This document shows positions 1 to 7,939 of a DNA stretch of 49,909 nt, one piece after another (the stretch's first letter is position 1; each line of letters starts with the position of its first letter). Source of the DNA: Oscillospiraceae bacterium (lineage in GTDB: Bacteria > Bacillota > Clostridia > Oscillospirales > Oscillospiraceae); contig WQSH01000004.1 in NCBI GenBank assembly GCA_009787995.1, forward strand, positions 1-49,909, in the 5' to 3' direction. Both the position numbers and the translations under genes were made by a program. Under the pieces are notes generated by a model. It saw only the letters and a program-made list of their open reading frames with translations. It did no database searches and had not been told where the DNA came from.

Positions 1-592
1 CGGCGGCTGCCGCCATATCCAAGACACCGGTCAGCATATAGATATACCCCAACCCAAAGAGGTAAAACTGCATTATAACGATATTGACCAATATGAAGGT
101 CATTCCGGAATACAAGTTGCGGCGCGCTCTGTCATACATGAGCATAATGGTGACGACCACAGTGCTAACTTCCACCAGCACAAAAACGTTAAAGAAGTCG
201 CGCGTCAGGAAGAGGCCGATAATAACTGCCTCCAACAAGAAAAGAAGAAACAGGAACAATCGTGTCGTAGGGTCGGGCGGCATTCGAATTGTGAGGATGC
301 TCACTGCAAGAAAAATAATAACTGTCAGAAAAACAAATGTTGCAGCAAGGCTGTCCGCACGCAAAATGATACCCAGAAAACCAGGGTAGTTCCCGACGCT
401 CACCACAATCTCAGCTTCACGCACGACAAAAAGAAGCAGAAAAGTGGGAATCAGGAAAATCGCTTGCACAATAACGGCAATAGCCCTTGTATATCGCATA
501 GATGCGAATACGTATAGAAAAACGGCGATGAGCACCGGCACAATCACAAGAAAGGGCAACAGTGAAGAAAGCAGCTGAGATAACGATAACAT
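1..592 (-). CDS. mrpD: Mrp/Mbh-type proton-conducting antiporter subunit D (NuoN/M/L-like), 3' end cut by window edge
   Basis: Only the first 197 codons are visible, and the frame runs open off the left edge. The protein opens with a long run of hydrophobic segments (about six in view), including a stretch near residues 113-135 that carries a Glu in LFLLEAVIIG and then TRDFFNVFVLVEVS, as in the NuoL/M/N-like proton-conducting subunits of Mrp antiporters and complex I. The ATG at 590-592 follows an AGAGGT ribosome binding site. The gene lies 18 nt after the subunit C gene, last in the visible operon. Subunit D translocates protons or cations across the cytoplasmic membrane. Because of the operon order it could equally be MbhH of a membrane-bound hydrogenase. 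The family is fairly sure from sequence and context; the exact complex is not. Confidence 0.8.
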   Translation of the reverse strand, partial: MLSLSQLLSSLLPFLVIVPVLIAVFLYVFASMRYTRAIAVIVQAIFLIPTFLLLFVVREAEIVVSVGNYPGFLGIILRADSLAATFVFLTVIIFLAVSILTIRMPPDPTTRLFLFLLFLLEAVIIGLFLTRDFFNVFVLVEVSTVVVTIMLMYDRARRNLYSGMTFILVNIVIMQFYLFGLGYIYMLTGVLDMAAAA

Positions 593-610
593 AGCAACCT
601 CTCGTGTCTT

Positions 611-991
611 TTATTTGATGTTTTTCTGCTCGTCAACGAGCGCCGCATCGTGCATAGCAAGCCATTGCACTGTCCGGTATTTGCGGAACAAGGAGTTTAG
701 CATGGTAATGCTTATGGCAGTTACGGCGATGCCTATGATAATTGCCGTCAGCATAAGCGCTTGTGGAAGCGGGTCGGCAATGGCATCCGGGTCTGCAACA
801 TAAGCGAAATATTCAAAAATCGGAGGATGAACCCCAAACCTTGACCCAACTCCCAACCAGAACAGAATCACTGCCGACTGCATTAGGACAATCAGAACAA
901 TTGTCTTAACAACATTGGTGCTGATTATGATGCCAAATATGCTAACAAAAAAGAGCAAAATCGGGAAAATGTCAAAAACATGAAAATCCAT
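611..991 (-). CDS. mrpC: Mrp/Mbh antiporter subunit C (NuoK-like)
   Basis: A 126-residue protein with three hydrophobic segments. It carries the family signature DPLPQALMLTAIIIGIA around residues 70-90, typical of MnhC/MrpC and the homologous NuoK subunit of complex I. The first helix region (IFGIIISTNVVKTIVLIVLMQSAVILFWL) also matches the family. It sits between the DUF4040-MnhB fusion (3 nt away) and subunit D (18 nt away), so it is co-transcribed. Its role is structural and ion-conducting within the membrane complex. The odd point is a longer loop than in most MrpC proteins (VGSRFGVHPPIFEYFAYVADPDAIA) before the DPLPQ signature. Confidence 0.88.
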   Translation of the reverse strand: MDFHVFDIFPILLFFVSIFGIIISTNVVKTIVLIVLMQSAVILFWLGVGSRFGVHPPIFEYFAYVADPDAIADPLPQALMLTAIIIGIAVTAISITMLNSLFRKYRTVQWLAMHDAALVDEQKNIK

Positions 992-994
992 AGC

Positions 995-1990
995 CTAGCC
1001 AGCCTCCTTTACATCTTCAGTGTCGTCTTCTTCCGGTAAGCGCTCTACTGCCACATAGCGGTAGAATAGGACGAAAAAGCCGAAAGCAACCTTAAGACCA
1101 ACAAGCGCATTCATTGCTATCAGATAAATGGTTTGAAATAGCACGGAGTTGCCCCAGAAATGGTATACGACCCCTGTGAAGATAGCAAATATTGGAAGTA
1201 TCACAATAAACACAAAAACAATTTCTTCCAGCTTCAAGGCCTTCTTGATAGGCAAGTCGAAGATGCCCACCACAAAAAAGCGGCATATCAAAATAAGCGC
1301 AAAAGCGAGCCCCCCAAGGAAACCACCCCCGGCGGAGATATGCCCATTCAAGACAAGGTACATGCCAAAAAGCAAAATCATGGGGCAAACGATGCGCATG
1401 GTAAACTTGGCCATGCGGGAATCTTCTAGCTCGCTGTGCCGCCCATCCGGAACCGCCGCCTCGCTGTACCAAGAGAGGTGAAGCACGGCAACGACTGCAG
1501 TTACTAGCAATAGCGCTTCAAAAAGCGTGTCATAAACTCTATAGCCTAAATATATTGCAGTAACGGCGTTTTCTCCCCCGACATCCCGCATGAACATCCT
1601 TAGGTATTGGTCACGCAAGCCGGTATAAGGATATCCGGTTGGCGCATAGAGGATAAACAGGGCAAAAAGTCCAGAGACAAACAAAATTGCCGGCAGGAGC
1701 ACCCTTAAAGGCACCTTTGGCACTGGAGCAGTGGCTTCGTTCCGGCCGTCCTTGCCCCGGCTGTAGTATTTCTCGAGGCACACTATGAAGAAAATCGTGG
1801 TAAACGCAGAAATGCCCGCCTCAGCCATTGCCACGTCAGGTGCACCTAGGAAAAGGTAAATTACAGAGGTAATCAGTGAAAAGACAGCAAAAAATATTAT
1901 GACTCTGTATATTTTTCTGGAAAAAACGATATATAACGCACATAAAACCAAAAAAACCAATAACAAAAGTTCCGCTAAAAATCCTCCCAT
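995..1990 (-). CDS. Fused DUF4040 (MbhD/MbhE, MrpA C-terminal) and MnhB-domain antiporter subunit
   Basis: A 331-residue membrane protein with three modules. Residues 1-80 look like DUF4040 (MbhD; GAPDVAMAEAGISAF is characteristic). Residues about 95-185 look like the following MbhE/MrpA-tail segment, with GYRVYDTLFEALLLVTAVVAV. Residues about 195-320 are an MnhB domain, with the signature NGHISAGGGFLGGLAFA. In Mrp antiporters the first two modules form the C-terminal tail of the large MrpA; here they are detached from any NuoL-like part and joined to MrpB. The ATG at 1990 follows GAGGTGGAG. The gene starts 13 nt after mrpG ends. In Mbh complexes these modules are separate genes in the same order, so this is a three-way fusion. 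Confidence 0.85.
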   Translation of the reverse strand: MGGFLAELLLLVFLVLCALYIVFSRKIYRVIIFFAVFSLITSVIYLFLGAPDVAMAEAGISAFTTIFFIVCLEKYYSRGKDGRNEATAPVPKVPLRVLLPAILFVSGLFALFILYAPTGYPYTGLRDQYLRMFMRDVGGENAVTAIYLGYRVYDTLFEALLLVTAVVAVLHLSWYSEAAVPDGRHSELEDSRMAKFTMRIVCPMILLFGMYLVLNGHISAGGGFLGGLAFALILICRFFVVGIFDLPIKKALKLEEIVFVFIVILPIFAIFTGVVYHFWGNSVLFQTIYLIAMNALVGLKVAFGFFVLFYRYVAVERLPEEDDTEDVKEAG

Positions 1991-2002
1991 ATCTCCACCT
2001 CG

Positions 2003-2329
2003 TTACTTCTCTCCAGCGCTCTCATCAACATCTGTGCTATCGCCAATTGAGTCGTATCCGCTTCGGGAAGCAGAACGTGCCACGATATGGGCGACAAATG
2101 GATTAAGGACTAAAATCATAATCACAATCAGGAACATCTTTCCCGTAAAAAAGCTAATGCCATGATAAATTGCGAGCCCGATGCCTAGTGTGAGCAGGCC
2201 AACGGTGTCAATTTTGCATGCTACGAGGATACGGTAATAGAAGTCCTTTCCGGGCTTGAAAATGCCAATAACGCCTAGGAGCATGAAGGCCACCCCAATC
2301 CCCATGACTATATAAGCAAGAATACTCAT
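2003..2329 (-). CDS. mrpG: Mrp/Mbh antiporter subunit G
   Basis: A 108-residue protein with three predicted membrane helices, matching MnhG/MrpG. The first helix GIGVAFMLLGVIGIFKPGKDFYYRILVACKIDTVG is the family hallmark (usually G-x-FRL-PDxYxRxHAxxKxxTLG). The C-terminus is short and charged. Its start ATG overlaps the stop of mrpF by one base, a sign of translational coupling. It is a small accessory subunit needed for assembly of the antiporter module. Confidence 0.87.
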   Translation of the reverse strand: MSILAYIVMGIGVAFMLLGVIGIFKPGKDFYYRILVACKIDTVGLLTLGIGLAIYHGISFFTGKMFLIVIMILVLNPFVAHIVARSASRSGYDSIGDSTDVDESAGEK

Positions 2330-2601
2330 TACTTCCTATCTCCCAACCCTTTTTTTGTATCCCGATCAGAGAAAAACAACGCAATAAAAATGGTGCCTAT
2401 GAACCCCGACAGGGCGTAAAAGATAGCAAAGTCCAACAAAAAGGGCAAGTCATTCAAAGAAGAATAAAGTATGATTATTATTATTATTTTTGAAGAAATC
2501 AGATTTACTCCCAAGAGCCTGTCCCAAACGCTGGGCCCAACTGCGACTCTGATGCAGTAGGGAACCAGCAGTCCAAGCATAATCGCAAATATTACATACA
2601 T
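2329..2601 (-). CDS. mrpF: Mrp/Mbh antiporter subunit F
   Basis: About 90 residues, three hydrophobic segments, matching MnhF/MrpF. The motif RVAVGPSVWDRLLGVNLISSKII corresponds to the family's R-GPS-DR-A-N. I take the ATG at 2601 as start, because AAGGGG lies 8 nt upstream of it; an in-frame GTG at 2610 lies inside that ribosome binding site and is unlikely. The gene lies between mrpE and mrpG and is coupled to the latter by a one-base overlap. Small membrane subunit of the antiporter complex. Confidence 0.87.
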   Translation of the reverse strand: MYVIFAIMLGLLVPYCIRVAVGPSVWDRLLGVNLISSKIIIIIILYSSLNDLPFLLDFAIFYALSGFIGTIFIALFFSDRDTKKGLGDRK

Positions 2602-2613
2602 GGAAGACACCCC

Positions 2614-3087
2614 TTACTTTTGCGCTTTTCTAAGCATAGCTGAAATGTTGCTCAATCCATTGTTCGAAGCAGGATAGCCTAGTTTGTCCGTGCCGTCAAT
2701 GCTTAAAAGCACAATATCATTATCTTTAAGCTCCAGGTACACCGAACCGGGCGTAAGCGTAATGGAGAAGGCAAGAATAATCCTGAGGGACTCATTGTCG
2801 AGATTCAGCTTGGTTGTAGTCTTCCCCCACTTGGCGTCGGTCAGAATTAGTTTTGTCAAAAATAAAGCATCGGCATAAATGCGGGCAATTAGCCAAAATG
2901 GATACAGCGCAAGCCTGAAAAAGCTCACGTTTCTTATTTCGTCAAAATTAAAAAACTTGCCGACGAAATGCATGCTCAGCATGCTCATGAACATACCAAT
3001 AGCGGCGTTCTGCCAAGAGAACCCCTCCATTAGAATTATCCAAACAAAAGTTAGTGTTAGCGTTACGAAAATTGTATGCTTGCCCAT
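2614..3087 (-). CDS. mrpE: Mrp/Mbh antiporter subunit E
   Basis: A 157-residue protein with two N-terminal hydrophobic segments and a soluble C-terminal part, as in MnhE/MrpE. The stretch ADALFLTKLILTDAKWGKTTTKL and the later FSITLTPGSVYLELKDNDIVLLSIDG match the family's central ITLTPGT motif. It is the first gene of the operon, preceded by a strong promoter at 3138-3166. MrpE is needed for full activity and assembly; it corresponds to MbhA in hydrogenase complexes. Confidence 0.87.
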   Translation of the reverse strand: MGKHTIFVTLTLTFVWIILMEGFSWQNAAIGMFMSMLSMHFVGKFFNFDEIRNVSFFRLALYPFWLIARIYADALFLTKLILTDAKWGKTTTKLNLDNESLRIILAFSITLTPGSVYLELKDNDIVLLSIDGTDKLGYPASNNGLSNISAMLRKAQK

Positions 3088-3137
3088 TAGTTGACAAACC
3101 CCTGATTAGTGAATAAATTAAGCGATGGTCAACGGCC

Positions 3138-3166
3138 ATTATAACCCAAATAAAATTGTTTGACAA
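3138..3166 (-). promoter_or_regulatory. Sigma-A-type promoter of the mrp/mbh operon
   Basis: On the minus strand TTGTCA (3166-3161) and TATAAT (3143-3138) are separated by exactly 17 nt. The expected transcript starts near 3131 and leaves an untranslated leader of roughly 45 nt before the mrpE ATG. The rest of the 3088-3219 gap shows nothing else clear. Confidence 0.75.
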
Positions 3167-3219
3167 TACTTGGTGCATATAAAAACTTAAAAAATTTCCT
3201 TTGCGATTTGTTTCTATTG

Positions 3220-4515
3220 CTACCAGCCAAGCATCATTCTTGGCAGCAGTGTAGCAAGGAATGGAACTATTGCCATAAGTACGCACACAATAAGCATAGT
3301 AACCAAAAAAGGCAGCTGCGCTGTAAAAATCTTGGAAGTGCGGACGTTGGGCATAGAATGATTGAAGCTGAGCCAATCGGAATTGCTGATTGGACGCACG
3401 AGGTAGGCGGACATAAGCATAAGCGCAGTCATAGCGCCGAACCAGACACCGCTGAACCCCAAACTGATAATTACAGGGTATGCAATCGGGGTCATGATGA
3501 CAAGCGTTGCAAGTTTATTCATAATCAGTCCCAGCATTACGTAGACAATGAGGAAAAATAAGACAACAAGGATAGGCGCAGCATCAAGCGTCTGTGTGAA
3601 ATTAGTCAGCGTCAGGGTAATCAAACTCCTGCTGAGGAATGACCAGAAAAGGCTGCCGCCTATAATCATAACAAAAATATTGCCTAGCGTCTTGACTGAC
3701 TCAGTAACAGCCTCCACAAAAAACTTCTTGGACATTCGTTTTACGGCACATGCAAACACGAAAGTGACAAAAGCGCCGAGTGCGCCAGCCTCAGTCACAG
3801 TCACCCAGTCCATAAATATTCCGCCAAAAACAACTAGGAAAATAACAGGCACGACCCATGCGACCTTAAGCGCCTGCTTGGGGAAAGGTGGCTTTCCCTT
3901 GTTGGGCACAGGAGCAAACTTGGGCTTGAGCGCTAGTATTACCGGAACGGAAAGCGCTAGAAGAGCAGCTGCCAAAATCAGGGGGACGATGCCAGCCAGA
4001 ATCACTTGGGAAATCGATTCGCCTGTCAAAAAGCCATAAATTACAAGTACTACGACGGGTGAGGCGACCATCCCCATAGCGGCTCCTGCCGTGCTTGCAG
4101 CGACTGCAAAGCCTTCATCATAGCGATCCTTGCCTGCGTCTAATTCTTGCGTCGGACCAGAAATTCCCCTGCCGCAAACCGCTGAGAAAATCGATGACGC
4201 ACCCAAAGCGGATATCGCCATGCCGCCTTTCCGCCGACACAAGAGGCTGTTTAGAAGCTCAAAAAGTGCAGAACCCGCGCCCGCCTTTGTCAAAAAGATC
4301 CCCATAAGGGTAAAAAATGGTATAGCGCCAAGTGCTTGCGTCTGAGTTATGCGGACTACGTCAGCCCCTAGCTGCTCTAGTGCAAGGACGGGGGCAGTTA
4401 GCAGGCTGTTTCCCAGGGCGGCTACAATGATTAGGGAAATTCCAGCCGGAACGCGCAGCAGCAACAAAATGACAAGAACGATTATGCCGAGTATCCCGAT
4501 TTCAACTGGGGTCAT
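3220..4515 (-). CDS. dctM: TRAP transporter large permease, DctM family
   Basis: A 431-residue, very hydrophobic protein with about twelve membrane segments, typical length and pattern of DctM/SiaM. Family features include FFTLMGIFLTKAGAGSALFELLNSLLCRRKGGMAISALGASSIFSAVCGRGISGPT near residues 68-130 and AASTAGAAMGMVASPVVVLVIYGFLTGES after it. DctM carries the substrate/sodium pathway of tripartite ATP-independent periplasmic transporters for organic or amino acids. It overlaps dctQ by 14 nt, with its ribosome binding site GGGAGG inside dctQ. The expected extracytoplasmic binding protein DctP is not encoded nearby. The substrate cannot be told from sequence. Confidence 0.9.
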   Translation of the reverse strand: MTPVEIGILGIIVLVILLLLRVPAGISLIIVAALGNSLLTAPVLALEQLGADVVRITQTQALGAIPFFTLMGIFLTKAGAGSALFELLNSLLCRRKGGMAISALGASSIFSAVCGRGISGPTQELDAGKDRYDEGFAVAASTAGAAMGMVASPVVVLVIYGFLTGESISQVILAGIVPLILAAALLALSVPVILALKPKFAPVPNKGKPPFPKQALKVAWVVPVIFLVVFGGIFMDWVTVTEAGALGAFVTFVFACAVKRMSKKFFVEAVTESVKTLGNIFVMIIGGSLFWSFLSRSLITLTLTNFTQTLDAAPILVVLFFLIVYVMLGLIMNKLATLVIMTPIAYPVIISLGFSGVWFGAMTALMLMSAYLVRPISNSDWLSFNHSMPNVRTSKIFTAQLPFLVTMLIVCVLMAIVPFLATLLPRMMLGW

Positions 4516-4996
4516 TTGTCAGCACCTCCCTGTCCTTGATAATATAAACCAAGTCTCCGATGAGCGACAAACAAAACAGCAGTATCCCCAGCGCCCCGAG
4601 CATGGAAAATGGCCAGAGCGGAATCCTAAGGGCCATGGTATGGTCCGTGTTGCTGATTTGCGTAATAGCTAGGTGGAAAACAGATCCTCCCACAACACAG
4701 GCTGTGGCGAGGAAAAAGAGCGAGCTGACAAGCGAAAAAAACCACTTTCCGGCTCTCGGAAGCACTTTGTAAAGCGCTTCGACGACGCAGTGCGCCTTAT
4801 TGTCGTGCGCATATGCAACAGCAAAAAAGGCGATGATAGATAGGAAAATTTGCGTTAGCTCAAAAACCCCTGGTACGAATATGAAAAACACATTCCTTAG
4901 AAAAATATTAGCCACAATCAGAAGCGTTAAACCAGCAAGTAAAAAAGCAGAAATTAAGTTTGCGAATTTATTTATTGTTTTTATTGTGTTTCTCAT
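4502..4996 (-). CDS. dctQ: TRAP transporter small permease, DctQ family
   Basis: A 164-residue protein with four hydrophobic segments, the usual size and layout of DctQ. It contains the typical N-terminal helix ANLISAFLLAGLTLLIVANIFLRNVF and the internal VAYAHDNKAHCVVEALYKVLP region, close to the common R-H--V. It forms the membrane complex with DctM. Its ATG overlaps the stop of the upstream glmL gene by four bases (ATGA), so the TRAP genes are translationally coupled to glmL. Confidence 0.87.
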   Translation of the reverse strand: MRNTIKTINKFANLISAFLLAGLTLLIVANIFLRNVFFIFVPGVFELTQIFLSIIAFFAVAYAHDNKAHCVVEALYKVLPRAGKWFFSLVSSLFFLATACVVGGSVFHLAITQISNTDHTMALRIPLWPFSMLGALGILLFCLSLIGDLVYIIKDREVLTNDPS

Positions 4997-6414
4997 CCGG
5001 CAACCTCTACTCTTTTTAGATATTTTTTTGCAATCCTAAGGGCTTCGTCAGGGAACTCCTGAGACAAAAGCCCCACTGCGTAGAGAAGGTAGTCGCTGTC
5101 AACATAAGCCGTGGGGGACTTTGGCATCAAGCTCCAAGGCTCCCGCTTGCTGAAGAGTGCTGACTCGAGCACTGCTCCAGGATTTTTGCCATATTTAAAA
5201 ATGCCTCCGGTGCCAACCACATTTTTGACATTGAGAAGATTTTTCCCATATTGAAGGGTGACTTCGCCGGATGCGGTATATTCGGACTTTATATGCCCGG
5301 CATGCCGCACAGCAGCGGTGTGCACGGAGGCTTTTGCAAGTGCTATGTCCATCAAAGCCTCTGCATCGCTCTTTGGGACATGAGAGGCATTTTCGCCAAG
5401 CAGCTCCGTGTAGGCATCTAGGTCTACCTGTTCGGAGGGGAGTGTTTCGTCTAGCTTGAATACGGAAGCAGTGAGCTGTTCCTTGCCTTCAAAATCGAAA
5501 ATTGTGCGAGCGTTAAAACGGATGCCCATATCCCCCTCTACAGTTCTAGATACTCTAGGCTCGGGAAGTCCCCTTATTATTGTGAGGGCCGTGGCAGGGG
5601 AATTGTCTTCAATTGAGTGGATATTTGTTGTCGCTCCGCCAACTTCAACAACCATGAGACTGCCTATTCCTTGCTCGCGGCTAGTTCCGTCTGCCAAAAG
5701 GGAAGCGGCATTCAGTGAAGCCATCGGAGTTGGGATGATATCTTTTTTGAAAAGAGTTTGTGCATTGTCTAGGCCCTTCGCCTGAATGATGTGGCGTATA
5801 AAGATTTTTCTTATAAGCTCCTGAGCCGGGCCGACGTCCACACGGTCAATCGCCGGAAGCACATTTGCTGATTTATATACTTTCTTGCCTCCGGCCTCCA
5901 AAAGCAGGCATGCCCGCTGCGCAACCGAACGGTTGCCGCATAAAAGTATTGGGCAAGCGATGTTTGAATTGGCGAGCACCTCAGCATTGTACAAAATCAC
6001 ATTTTTGTTGCCTCCGTCCGTACCGCCGCACAGAAGCACTATGTCGCATTGCTTTTTCTCTATCTCTGAGGCGATGTCACCGTCAATTTCATATCCATAC
6101 GAGCAAACCACCTTCGCGCCGGCACCCAGCGCTGCCATCTGTGCAGCCTTGAGTGTCAAATCGGGAACAAGACCTATCGCAGCCATCTTGAGCCCGCCTG
6201 CGGCGCTGCTGCAAGCGTACTTCCCGTGGATTTCGCCAGGCACAAGATTGTAATTTGCGTACAGCTCGTCCAATGCGCTATTTAAACCAATCGTGATGTC
6301 CGTCTCTATAGTCGTCGGAGACTGGCTCCTGCCAAGAAGTCTCTCTCCATCCAAATCAACCGCCGTCACTTTAGTATAAGTGCTTCCAAAATCGACCATC
6401 AGATAAATGCGCAT
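4993..6414 (-). CDS. glmL: MutL/GlmL family protein (ASKHA ATPase associated with B12-dependent mutases)
   Basis: A 473-residue protein with an actin-like ATPase fold. The N-terminal phosphate-1 motif is MVDFGSTYTKVTAVD, and a second nucleotide-binding motif is seen at VVEVGGATTNIHSIE near residue 255. This is the GlmL/MutL family, found between the two subunit genes of adenosylcobalamin-dependent glutamate mutase in Clostridium and next to other B12 aminomutases; it is not the DNA-repair MutL. No mutase subunit genes are in view, so the partner is unknown. The start follows a strong AGGAGGGAGG site. It overlaps dctQ, which suggests that transport and mutase metabolism are linked. I infer a mutase-maintenance role. 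Confidence 0.85.
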   Translation of the reverse strand: MRIYLMVDFGSTYTKVTAVDLDGERLLGRSQSPTTIETDITIGLNSALDELYANYNLVPGEIHGKYACSSAAGGLKMAAIGLVPDLTLKAAQMAALGAGAKVVCSYGYEIDGDIASEIEKKQCDIVLLCGGTDGGNKNVILYNAEVLANSNIACPILLCGNRSVAQRACLLLEAGGKKVYKSANVLPAIDRVDVGPAQELIRKIFIRHIIQAKGLDNAQTLFKKDIIPTPMASLNAASLLADGTSREQGIGSLMVVEVGGATTNIHSIEDNSPATALTIIRGLPEPRVSRTVEGDMGIRFNARTIFDFEGKEQLTASVFKLDETLPSEQVDLDAYTELLGENASHVPKSDAEALMDIALAKASVHTAAVRHAGHIKSEYTASGEVTLQYGKNLLNVKNVVGTGGIFKYGKNPGAVLESALFSKREPWSLMPKSPTAYVDSDYLLYAVGLLSQEFPDEALRIAKKYLKRVEVAG

Positions 6415-6438
6415 AAGTGCCTCCCTCCTAGCCCCTAC

Positions 6439-7185
6439 TTACTCGTAGGCAATTGACAACGGGACGGCATACCTATCAAAGAAATACATAGCTGCGGCGA
6501 TTTCCCCCCTAATTGCGTTTTCCCTCGGTCTGGCATAAATGTCCAAAGTGCTGAGCATAAACATGACTCCTGCGTCATACATGAAGTACATGGCATCAAG
6601 GGCCCAATCGCTAACCTTGTATTCATCCGCAAACTGTTGTATGCGAATCTCGTCCTCCAGCACAATGGTCAACTCTGCAAAATTCATATAGCGGTAAAGG
6701 ATTGTGTACATTTGCTCACGGTTCACGAAAGAGTGAGCACCAAAAGTAGCTGCATCAAAGCCTTGGACAATCCCATTTTCAGCAGCCCAAGCAACTGCGG
6801 TACTATACCATTTACCAGTTGTGACATCGGAAAACATTGACCTGCCAGCCTCCGGCGTTCCCGCATAGCGCCAAAGTATGGTTACAAGCATAGCTCGCGT
6901 CATATCGGATTTGGGGGCAAACTTGGTGCTGCTGACGCCATTCATAATTTCATTCTTATAGGCCCATGTGACAGACCTGTAAAACCAATCATATGCTTGC
7001 ACATCCTCAAAAGGCAATTGCGCAAAAAATGCCAAAGGCACCTTGTCGTCCTCAATGAAAAAGTCGATATATAGCGTATCCGTATATTCCGGCTCCCGAT
7101 TGTCAAAAGCAAAGGCTCCGACCGCACTTATCGCCGCAATAACCACAACAAACAGTGCGCTTAATCTGATGATAAGCCTTTTCAT
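6439..7185 (-). CDS. Secreted S-layer-homology (SLH) domain protein
   Basis: A 248-residue protein with an N-terminal signal peptide (about residues 1-27, ending near AVGAFAFD) and three SLH-type units filling the rest. Clear pieces are YRSVTWAYKNEIMNGVSSTKFAPKSDMTRAMLVTILWR, FSDVTTGKWYSTAVAWAAENGIVQGFDAATFGAHSFVNREQMYTILYR, and a weaker third unit ending at AIRGEIAAAMYFFDR. SLH triplets bind secondary wall polymer and anchor proteins to the cell wall. There is no other domain, so it may be a small wall-attached or regulatory protein. It lies 24 nt before glmL and 25 nt after the phosphatase-like gene, in the same operon. Confidence 0.82.
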   Translation of the reverse strand: MKRLIIRLSALFVVVIAAISAVGAFAFDNREPEYTDTLYIDFFIEDDKVPLAFFAQLPFEDVQAYDWFYRSVTWAYKNEIMNGVSSTKFAPKSDMTRAMLVTILWRYAGTPEAGRSMFSDVTTGKWYSTAVAWAAENGIVQGFDAATFGAHSFVNREQMYTILYRYMNFAELTIVLEDEIRIQQFADEYKVSDWALDAMYFMYDAGVMFMLSTLDIYARPRENAIRGEIAAAMYFFDRYAVPLSIAYE

Positions 7186-7210
7186 ATAAAGCCCTCCAAA
7201 GCGTACGCAG

Positions 7211-7903
7211 CTAATCCAACGTTATGCCCATCTCGTTAATCAAACTATCAATCTCCGATTGAGATAAAACTGCGTCCCTATGGATTTTGCCGGCTTTGCC
7301 TTCGGGATCTAGCTTGCTTATGAGTGCATCGAAATCCATAGTTTCCTGCGGCATTTTGTCAGTGTCAAACTCATAGAGCGTTGCGAAGTCATATTTGAAA
7401 AAAGGATCTTTATTATAGTCGGGAAGCCCCTCGAAATACCAAAACAGCGTTCTCAAGACGTTGCCAGGCACTATGAGCAAAATGGTCATACCCTTAAAAA
7501 TTTCAACCACGTCGGTCATATATGTCATGACCCTCACGGCAGTATCCCTGATTTCTTCGCCATTTGGCGGCGAAGCATTTATTTCCCAGCAGCTGAGCGC
7601 AAATATATCAACCTCAGAAATCAATTTGCCTTCGAGGTCGCCGTAATCCCTCTCGTTGAGCTTAACGCCTTTTGCAACTTTGCTATCATCAATGCCTAAA
7701 TGCTCAGCTATAATCTCCGCTGTTTCCGTTGACCGGGACTCGGGAGATGACATTATCACTTCGATGCCGCTGGATGCAACAGCCTTTGCAATCTCCAGAG
7801 CTTGCGCCCTGCCTATGTCGTTTAAAGGGTTGTCGCTTACGCTTTGAAGGCGTCCCTCGGCATCTATGTCGGTTTGGCCATGAAGTGCGGCAAAAATTTT
7901 CAC
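7211..7903 (-). CDS. Degenerate histidine phosphatase (phosphoglycerate-mutase fold) with FliM/FliY-like C-terminal tail
   Basis: About 230 residues. I choose the GTG at 7903 because GGAGG lies 8 nt upstream; an earlier TTG at 7918 overlaps that site. The body has the histidine phosphatase pattern: ALHGQTD (residues 6-12) where RHGET is expected, NDIGRAQA, MSSPESRSTETA (Arg57 kept) and ERDYGDLEG (Glu84 kept). The catalytic Arg of RHG is Leu7, and the second catalytic His, normally in SHGG, is replaced by Pro-Gly-Asn at 146-148. Dephosphorylation is therefore doubtful. The last 20 residues contain LSQSEIDSLI, close to the LSQ-EIDALL peptide with which FliM and FliY bind phosphorylated CheY. 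A scaffold or sensor role is inference. Confidence 0.75.
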   Translation of the reverse strand: MKIFAALHGQTDIDAEGRLQSVSDNPLNDIGRAQALEIAKAVASSGIEVIMSSPESRSTETAEIIAEHLGIDDSKVAKGVKLNERDYGDLEGKLISEVDIFALSCWEINASPPNGEEIRDTAVRVMTYMTDVVEIFKGMTILLIVPGNVLRTLFWYFEGLPDYNKDPFFKYDFATLYEFDTDKMPQETMDFDALISKLDPEGKAGKIHRDAVLSQSEIDSLINEMGITLD

Positions 7904-7939
7904 AATAGTATCCTCCAATTTATTTGATGAAGTATCTTC

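Noticed and set aside
84-389. 101-codon plus-strand frame opposite the subunit D gene
   Set aside because: Very basic product with no family resemblance, opposite a clear membrane protein; no ribosome binding site.
4993-6414. Annotation as DNA mismatch repair MutL
   Set aside because: The sequence is an actin-like ATPase (FGSTYTK motif), not a GHKL ATPase; the shared name is only historical.
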